From Cycas panzhihuaensis (lineage: Eukaryota > Cycadophyta): a DNA stretch of 64,000 nucleotides. The stretch spans positions 49,421,741-49,485,740 of the forward strand of contig CM041465.1 in the NCBI GenBank assembly GCA_023213395.1. Reading direction: 5' to 3'. Numbering within the stretch: the first letter of the stretch is position 1; each line of letters starts with the position of its first letter. The notes under the pieces were generated by a model that was not told the DNA's origin, ran no database searches, and saw only the letters and a program-made list of their open reading frames with translations. Both the position numbers and the translations under genes were made by a program. This document shows positions 56,601 through 64,000 of this stretch, piece after piece.

Positions 56601-58990
56601 TCATCTGCATCTTGGGTATATAATAGGCCTCTTTAAATTTACCACCTACTAAGAATACATCACTAATACCTTCAACAATAACATGCAATAATCTCCAAGG
56701 AGAATATCAGCACTATAATGATCTATACTCCATGCATCAAAGTTTTGCTTATGGAAAGAGATATGTTTCTATGCTTTAGAGTCTAATATCCAACAGTCTC
56801 TCCAACTTGACTTAACTAACAAGGATGACACTCTACCACAGTGTGTTGCTATGCTCTTCCCCTTATCATCTTAGCTAGCTTTACATATATCATGTCTTTT
56901 AAACCAATAGTTCTTTTCTTTGTGGCCTTCCTTCTTATAGTAGTCATATTTACTTGTGAATCCCTTCTTCTCCCGAGACTCTTCCCATGACCTTTGTATG
57001 AACTTCTCCTCCTAAATGGTCTCCCTCCTCTATGTCTTCATGACTAAGGCCTAACTTGATTTAAAACCTCCAAGCATCCCAAGATGTTTTAACTTAGAAT
57101 CCTTAGCTAGAATAAGATTCTTTATACCATCGAATGTCTCACTCTCCATCACCTCAACTTTGCCATAGATGGTCTAGAAAATGCTAAATGTTACTAGTAA
57201 TTTTGATATATTTATTACAAACAATATCGCATCATCAATCAAATTTGATTTCAACTACTCTAGCTTATTTTTCAAGTCAATGATTTTATTTAGGTAGGCG
57301 TTTATGATGGTCTCATCTTCCACTATAGAATTGAGAAGTTCCAACATCAAAGTTAGAGGTCTATTCATCTTCTTCTTCTCAAAAGTTTCATATAACTTTG
57401 CCCAGATTTCATCTGGTTAATCAAGGTTATGAATCGATACCCATTGATTTGGCCCTAGTGATAGTTTCAACAATCTGATTGCCATAAACTACTTCTCCTA
57501 AAATCAAACACATTCCTTATAATCGAGCAAAATTATGTCCACGTTTACCTTAGTTATTACCCATAGTTGATTCACTATCAATATTAACTCCATGTTAGCA
57601 TTCCACTTACCAAAGTTGTTACTATTAAAGATAACTTTAGGTATCAAGTGGTCCATTCTTGAGAAATGGGCTTCAAAAAATGAGTCAATATCACCAGACT
57701 ACTACACCTATAGTCTTTCGAATAATACCCACTTCATTGTGTTCACCACCTTCTCAAGAACATGCATTAGGGTACACAACCAATGGTTATGCAAGATAGA
57801 ACCCCTACCAATAGTCAATCCCATAGCAACTGGCCTCAAGATCATTCTTAAAATGCTTAAAAAACTCCAAAAAGGACTCAAAACACCATAGAAAATCTTC
57901 ACAAATAAGAGATTATAACATAGTAGTGGTTGTACGGTCTTCTAAGTCAAATTTTAATCAAACCAGGCTCCAAATTGGTCTCAAGATCATTCATAGTGCT
58001 CAATGTATAATCCATATAATATATTCAATGGTCTCTCTAAGGTTATAAAGGTAACTTTATATAAAATATACCAAAAGGCATATTCTTTAAGTGGCAGTTG
58101 TCCAAAATAGGTGGCATGCCTTTTCACTAATTACACATGCCTTAAATCAAGGAATAATGTAATACAAAGGTTGTCTAAGGTTAAACACCTAAAAGAATTA
58201 TCAAAATTTACTTATATTACATCTTTGGATTTCAAAAGGCATGAGTAAGGAGTTATAGCAGCTGCATGAGGGATTACAACCTTTGTAGGTCCTCCCAATC
58301 CCTCATGACTTTTACACTCACCCATGGCTATAAGACTAGTCATACATGGTCCAACAATCACACAAGCATGTTATGGTTCAGTCTCATGCAATCCTAACAC
58401 TCAGTAAAAGAAGAAACAGGGTCGCAAGCTCATACAAAGTTGCTTAAACTTAGCATTCAAATATACATGATAAATAATCTAAATAACAACATTTATTATT
58501 GTCCAATACCCTTCTTATGGACAAAAAACCTCTTCAATAGGATATAATCTCATCCTCAGGTAAGGAACATTGACTACTTTAGTGTAAGATATTGATTTTT
58601 TAATGCCAAATATAATTGAACTTCTTTAAAAATATAGCAAACTTACTTGTATAATGTGCAATAACCCCCAATACTATTAGATATCCACCATAACATACTT
58701 CGCTAGCCTTGGGTAGTGCCCAATTTACTAATTAACTTTAGATGACCCCATAATGAGCCAAGTCAAACCATGAAAATGGCTTGTAAGTTTGATTTTTGAC
58801 TCCAATATTGCACTAACCTTATTGATAGGTGAATTTCACCTCCTCAACCACCATTGAATATTGTGCTTGCTCTTATAAGTTATTGGTGAAGATGAGTCAT
58901 CAAGAAATCTTAGGTTTTAATAGCATCACCTAACAACCTATGATCTCATTGCTCCACCCAGCTTTGGCCTCACTTGTGTAGGACCTTATA
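53607..58990 (-). pseudogene. Copia-2 gag-pol, inactivated (copy 2)
   Basis: Counterpart of 13957-19339 with the same domain order and mostly the same lesions. The frames open in copy 1 at 14595-14828, 15691-15921 and 16166-16411 are all broken here by private changes, as expected for a non-functional sequence drifting after duplication. Confidence 0.86.
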
Positions 58991-59002
58991 GCTCTGATAC
59001 TA

Positions 59003-59337
59003 AGTTAATAAACATGAATGAATACATACATGTTTACACTCCATAGAATCTTTTACCATACACAACAAGCAAACAAGATGAACATAGAAAATAGTTACAC
59101 AATATATAAGATATAAGTGGAAAACCCTTATAGGAAAAAAAGTACCATAAAGATTTGTTGATCACCACTTGATTGATATGAATATACAAGAGACTCTAGG
59201 ATATTTATAATCCTCCAAGAGGTGTCAACTATTAAAGGTTGTAACTCCATATAACTTATACCATTTTATTAATCACATTAATTAAACTATAATATTAACA
59301 TTAACAAGTGGCTTAGTAATTAACTACCATGCTAACA
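59003..59337 (-). repeat. 5' LTR of Copia-2, copy 2
   Basis: 335 bp, flanked on the left by the PBS-like TAGTATCAGAGC on the minus strand. Confidence 0.9.
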
Positions 59338-59342
59338 GAGTT

Positions 59343-60250
59343 AAATACCATTATTAAGAAGTTGAAACCCTTTGCAAGGTGAATGTCATCATCAAACAAG
59401 AGTACCCTTGATTTGTTAGGGAATCCCATAGGCTTGTGACTAGTTAATATGCCATTTGATAAAGTTGTGAGATGCCATAGACTACAAATAATAATCCTTG
59501 ACATTCAAAAAGAGCATGAATACATAGTTGTAGGGATAAATAAAAGTTTAATATGCCAGTGAAACTAAACCAAAGGATGATAGATACATTAATGGACGTA
59601 GAGCTTTACACATCTAATGCAAGAAACATAAGAGACATACCCAAATCATACAAAAATGCCAATCTCACAAAATTAAAATAAAAATCTAAAGATTTCTAAA
59701 AATTACATGCATACCCCTTGAAGAAGACCCATGCGTGTATGATTTAATGAAAACACCAAAAACTTGGTAGAAATTATCATGGAAATTACTTCAAAATTAG
59801 TTTCCACAAAAATTTCAAGTTCTCATTGTCCATGTAGGGAATGTTTATTAAATATTCTACTTTTAAAATATTGGTTAAAGTGTATTTACTATTTCCTAAT
59901 GTTTATAGGACATTAAAATACATTTTATAAAATTTAAAGTCCATGACTAAACCCATATATCCTAGCCCTAAATTGTATGACAAAAGGTGTTAAAGCACTT
60001 TTAGGGTCATTTAATACTCAATTTTAGAAAATAAATATATTGCATTACTTATTTTTTCACATAATTTCACTCTGCAATAGCCACATTAACCACTTATATA
60101 TGAACTTTTGAAGGAAATTATAAATTTCCTTTTTTAAGATGATTCCAACTACTTATAAGTAAACCAAGGAAGTGATGTGGTAGATTCTAATTACCTATGT
60201 GTAGACTAAGTACATTGAGTAACTGTTTAAGTATATTTTATATAGTCTTT
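59343..60250. other. Unassigned A+T-rich region, copy 2
   Basis: Homologue of 19692-20600. No gene recognised. Confidence 0.55.
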
Positions 60251-60263
60251 TTACTATTTTTAG

Positions 60264-61327
60264 TTGCAATCCTATAGAATTTTACACAATGACAAGAGGA
60301 GTAGTATAATGGGTTCTATAACAAAGAAATTAACTAATTCTAACAAATATATTATATGGAAACATCAAATGTTTAACTTCCTTACTTTAAGTTATTTATG
60401 GAAATAAATTAACGACTTTATAATGGATAGAACAAATGTAGATGACATTGCTTTCATAATTAAACTTAGAGATGGAGTTATTTTTAGAGATAAATATGAA
60501 GTAAAATTTTGAATTATCTTTGGGTTTTTTAGTTTATATATTATAATAGAAGCCTCATTGTGAATATCAACGGGGCCCCTAACCTTAAGTAATTGTGGGA
60601 TACATCATCAACTGATTCAAACATAAAAATGATGCAAAATCCCTAAAGTTAAGGAGTCAACTATACGTCTTGAAGATTCCAACATTGATAATCGACCATC
60701 TATAGTGTGCCAAAACTATTTAAGAATAACTGACCACTATTAGAGAAACTTATATATTATAGCTTGCATCTTGAGGAGATTACTAGCTACATATGATAAT
60801 TTCACAACCGCTTTAATACTTGCATCTACTATGGCATAGAGTTCTTTGGATTCATTGCTTCTAGAGCATGAGATGAAGTTAAAAGGATTAAATGAGAGGT
60901 CATCTAAAGCACTATCAACCAGATTGAAAAGAAAGAAACCATTTATTCATAAAGATGAACACATCTTCTAAAGAAATGGTATATAGCTAAGTGTTTTTAT
61001 TGTGGAAACTTGGAATACCTAAAGAAAGATTATTAGTAATTACAATATTACTAACAACAGTCACAGTGACAACCTCAATAATAACAATAGTAAAAGTAGT
61101 AACTTCCTACTAGTCAGAGAAGACATGTTTCAGATGTAGTAAGGAATACACCTACTAAGATAGCAAAGAAACTCTTCATTGTTGCATATAATATGATATC
61201 TAATGCACATCAAGTTTAGCTTATTAATTCCAATACATTTAAACATATGACTAGCATGTTAGAATGGTTTTATGAGATATGGGAAGTCAATCAAAAGGTC
61301 ACCATTGGAGATGATGAAATAAGTTAA
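60264..61327 (+). pseudogene. Plus-strand Copia gag-protease remnant, copy 2
   Basis: Counterpart of 20615-21678, with the gag start ATG at 60309. A stop in the gag amino end appears where copy 1 is open (TAAATT versus TATATT near 60405). The zinc knuckle starts at 60992 and retains CFYCGN, so the knuckle loss in copy 1 is recent. The protease DSGA is absent in both copies. Confidence 0.78.
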
Positions 61328-61612
61328 TGTCAGAAGGTCATTATATTAATTGATTATTCCTAAAAGGGTTTTAAGTGAACTTTAAATTAAATCACTTATG
61401 TGAAATGCATTTTCATGTGCATTGTGTATAATTTCATTTTACCTTACTATAATGCTATGTCTCTCTATATAAAAGTAAAAGCTCAATGGAGGAGGCTTAT
61501 TCTTACCTCCCCATTTTTGTGAGAGTGACTCTTTTTCTCTCAAGTCTCTCTTTCTCCCATGTTTACTTTTATGTATAGTGCATGGAGATGAAGAATAGAT
61601 CCACTCCTTTCA
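61328..61612 (+). repeat. Lone LTR (5' type), copy 2
   Basis: Homologue of 21679-21962 with a TATATAAAAG box near 61467. The following PBS is TGATATCAAAGC, one change further from tRNA-Met than in copy 1. Confidence 0.7.
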
Positions 61613-63380
61613 TGTGATATCAAAGCTTTCTTCCTTCATATTCCTCACTTACACTTGCAATAGAGCCATCACTTCCTTCTCCCCCACAATCCATGTGGTG
61701 AAGGGGATTATGAAAGTGGATTTGGAAATATTTTTAAGTTTTTATCATAGCATACTTAGTATTGTTTACCTTCTCTCTCTTTTATAAGCTTGAAATCAAA
61801 ATACAAGCAGTTATAATGCCTAAGGATTCCAATCCTTTGGTAGCCATTTGTGCATATCTCATTCTTCTTTTCTTTCCCCTCTTTTTATCCATTTAACAAG
61901 GGGAAATGCTGCCAAATTTTTTCTAACATTTAGAAGAATGTTTATAAGGGGAGGTTTTGGCCTTTTGTTTTTAAGAATTTAGAGTCATTTAAAATATTCA
62001 TCATTGTATGCTCTCATCTTGCCCATATCTAGATCCTGGTGATTAAAAAATGATGAAATTTTTATATGATATCATGTGTTGATGAGAAATTTGCAAGCTA
62101 TATTTTCTACAGAAATAAAATCTACTTATTAAACTTCATAAGTCTGCTAAAACTTCTATAGAGCTCTAATTGACTTGATTCTAATTTTTTAAAATGTAGC
62201 TCTAAGTATAGTTTCCAACACAAAAATTGGAACCTAATTTTGTTGTCGTATGAGAAAGTTATTGTTGTTTTAGTGAACATCAGTTATTTTTAGTAAGAAT
62301 TTTGAAAAAAATATATTCCATACAATTTGTAGGACTTCCAAAAATTTTGTAAAACTCATTTGGACCTAATTCCACTTTCTAAAGATGTAGCTCCAAGTCT
62401 AGTTTGCAGCACAAAAATTGGCACTCAATTTTGTTATCGTGAGATAAAGTTATTGATGTTTTAGTGAAGACTTGTTTTTGTTATTAAAAAAAAAAAAAAG
62501 TGAAGAAAATTTCTTCTTCTTTTAAGGCTTCAAAGGCTATTGTAAAAGTGAGTGGAAAACACTTGAATTAAAGCAATATATGGTGCCCTCACTTCACTTC
62601 TCAATATTTTATTTCAACACTCCAAATAAGCACTTCATTTTTAGTTACATGTACATTTGGTGCAAATTTAATAATATTTTCACTCTCACTAAAAGGAACA
62701 CATCATGTATGTCATTTTCCACCATCTTGTACTTATTCATAAACTTGCTAAGGTTAAGATACCTTAGTTGGCAGAATGTCATGCCATAAAGGAGGTGTAG
62801 GTTTCAATTTAGGACTAGACTTAACAAAAATATTGGTAAGATTTGGTTAGCCATATCACCGTGCCTCAATTAGAGATAATTCTGATAACCAACTTGGAAA
62901 ACTAAAACTTTAATACAAGATTACAATATACCCAATTCAATATCTATCATAGTCATGGATATGCATGTACCACTCTTAGAGAAGGTATATAACTGCTCAT
63001 TGGTGAATAAGGTGAGGATTGGAAGTACCTAGGCTTTATTGTGACTTGGATTTTATCACTAAGCATAATTGTGGGTATCATAGGTGAAGGCCAACTTAAT
63101 TCTACTAGAAGCCTAAGCATTCCTTCAACAACCTCAACTACATATTAAACACAAGTTAGAGGCTATTGGGTTGATTACACATCCTATATTTGAGTTTTAG
63201 AGTTATGTACACTCAATGATATCATCTTCAACATTAGTCTATAATCTTATATATTGATCACTCACATATTTACAAATAGTAATCCATAGTGCAATCACAG
63301 TGCTACATTCTTATTGCATTAGGATAATTCTACCACAGGTGTTGATGGCCAATTTTCATCATAGTGCTTCTCATATTCCT
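61613..63380. other. Non-coding region after the lone LTR, copy 2
   Basis: Homologue of 21963-23730, including the diverged tandem repeat (about 62090-62472). The frame 62580-62789 is not shared with copy 1 and is unlikely to be a gene. Confidence 0.5.
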
Positions 63381-64000
63381 ATTGTGTCAAGTTAATAATT
63401 GTCATAAATATTGGTGACTTTCTCTAAGTTTCTCCCTTTAGCTTTGAGTAACCATTCTTACTTATTTATTCTTCCTTCTACTACATTGTTTCATTACATC
63501 TCCTATTTATAAATAGTGATTAGTCATTTATTGCCATCACTTTCATAAGTCCCTTGTTCTTTTCTTCCCTTCTCAAAAGATACCATGTCTTTACAATTCA
63601 AGTAAAATGTGAATTGTATTTATGAAGGGAAAAAAAATTGGGACATGTGGTTCACTGGTGTTATAAATATTGCAATGTATAAAGGCCTTTGGAGAGATCA
63701 CCTATAACTTACACTAATTGTTTCTACCACTACTTCCATAGATACCACTGTAAGAACTCCTCTGATTCCTCCCATTGAAGTTGCAGCCAAACACTAATAG
63801 GAACTTGATGATGATAAAATTCATACAGGGATACTTCTTATCATTGATTATTACATGTATAACCTCATTGATGAAGTCGTACATGATACAGCATGGAAAG
63901 TCCTTAAATGTTCTCAAGAAGAACTTTGATACTAAATTAGACTTAGAATTTGTTCACCTAGTGCTAAAGATGAATAAATTAAAAATGCAAAAAATACATG
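63381..64000 (+). other. Sequence outside the duplication; possible Copia gag remnant
   Basis: No match elsewhere in the window. On the plus strand from about 63730 a frame with one early stop pair reads IPPIEVAAKH, later ELDDDKIHTGILLIID and DTAWKVLKCSQEEL. The spacing recalls the middle of a Copia gag (an Asp-rich block, then a WDAL-like motif), but the match is weak. The opposite-strand frame 63714-63917 overlaps it and has no recognisable domain. Confidence 0.35.

Larger units (their letters stand above)
53261..59337 (-). mobile_element. Copia-2, copy 2
   Basis: Same element as 13611-19686, with LTRs 53261-53606 and 59003-59337, PBS 58991-59002 and GAGTT target duplications at 53256-53260 and 59338-59342. 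The 5' LTR keeps the terminal CTAACA that reads CTAACT in copy 1. Confidence 0.93.
23731..63380. repeat. Tandem segmental duplication, copy 2
   Basis: This copy begins at the junction 23730|23731, where the copy 1 right end abuts the broken LINE. It ends at 63380, after which the sequence no longer matches anything in the window. It is longer than copy 1 because it contains the nested Copia-3/Gypsy insertion (32290-43520) and keeps about 1.93 kb deleted from copy 1. The boundary interpretation is inference. The collinearity is seen directly. Confidence 0.85.

Overview
This window is plant nuclear DNA, A+T-rich and packed with decayed retrotransposons. I see no intact host gene, no RNA gene and no CRISPR array. 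The plant assignment rests on Ty1/Copia elements primed from initiator tRNA-Met (PBS variants of TGGTATCAGAGC), a plant-type LINE with a DUF4283-like ORF1, a chromodomain Ty3/Gypsy element and a SMART/TRIM-like miniature LTR element. A seed plant with a large, repeat-rich genome fits best. The sequence does not identify the species.

The main architecture is a tandem segmental duplication. Copy 1 runs from beyond the left edge to 23730. Copy 2 runs from 23731 to 63380. The copies are collinear and look only a few percent diverged by eye. Three differences separate them. Copy 2 has an 11.2 kb nested insertion (32290-43520). Copy 1 lacks about 1.93 kb present in copy 2 (30084-32015). Left of position 44 / 26501 the two Copia interiors do not match.

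The duplicated unit, read left to right, holds the following. (1) A minus-strand LINE cut in two inside its endonuclease region by a plus-strand Copia (Copia-A in copy 1, Copia-B in copy 2), with a near-perfect TTCCT/CTCCT target duplication. (2) An unrecognised plus-strand coding remnant. (3) A minus-strand Copia with about 190-200 bp LTRs (Copia-1), itself carrying a 312 bp TRIM. (4) A second minus-strand Copia with about 340 bp LTRs and a perfect GAGTT target duplication (Copia-2). (5) A plus-strand Copia gag-protease remnant. (6) A lone LTR with PBS, followed by non-coding sequence. Most pol genes share the same stop codons in both copies, so they were dead before the duplication.

The nested insertion in copy 2 is a Tnt1-like Copia (Copia-3, 32290-43520, TSD AAGAG). 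Its integrase gene is interrupted by a chromodomain Ty3/Gypsy element (34752-40754). The empty target site of Copia-3 survives in copy 1. Both elements are full length in structure but carry stops, frameshifts and lost catalytic residues.

Nothing here forms a working pathway. The interest lies in the order of events, the miniature element, a 2 kb foreign segment inside Copia-B, an unrecognised conserved reading frame, and a GC-rich hairpin in the Copia-3 LTRs. All similarity levels are by-eye impressions, not computed alignments.
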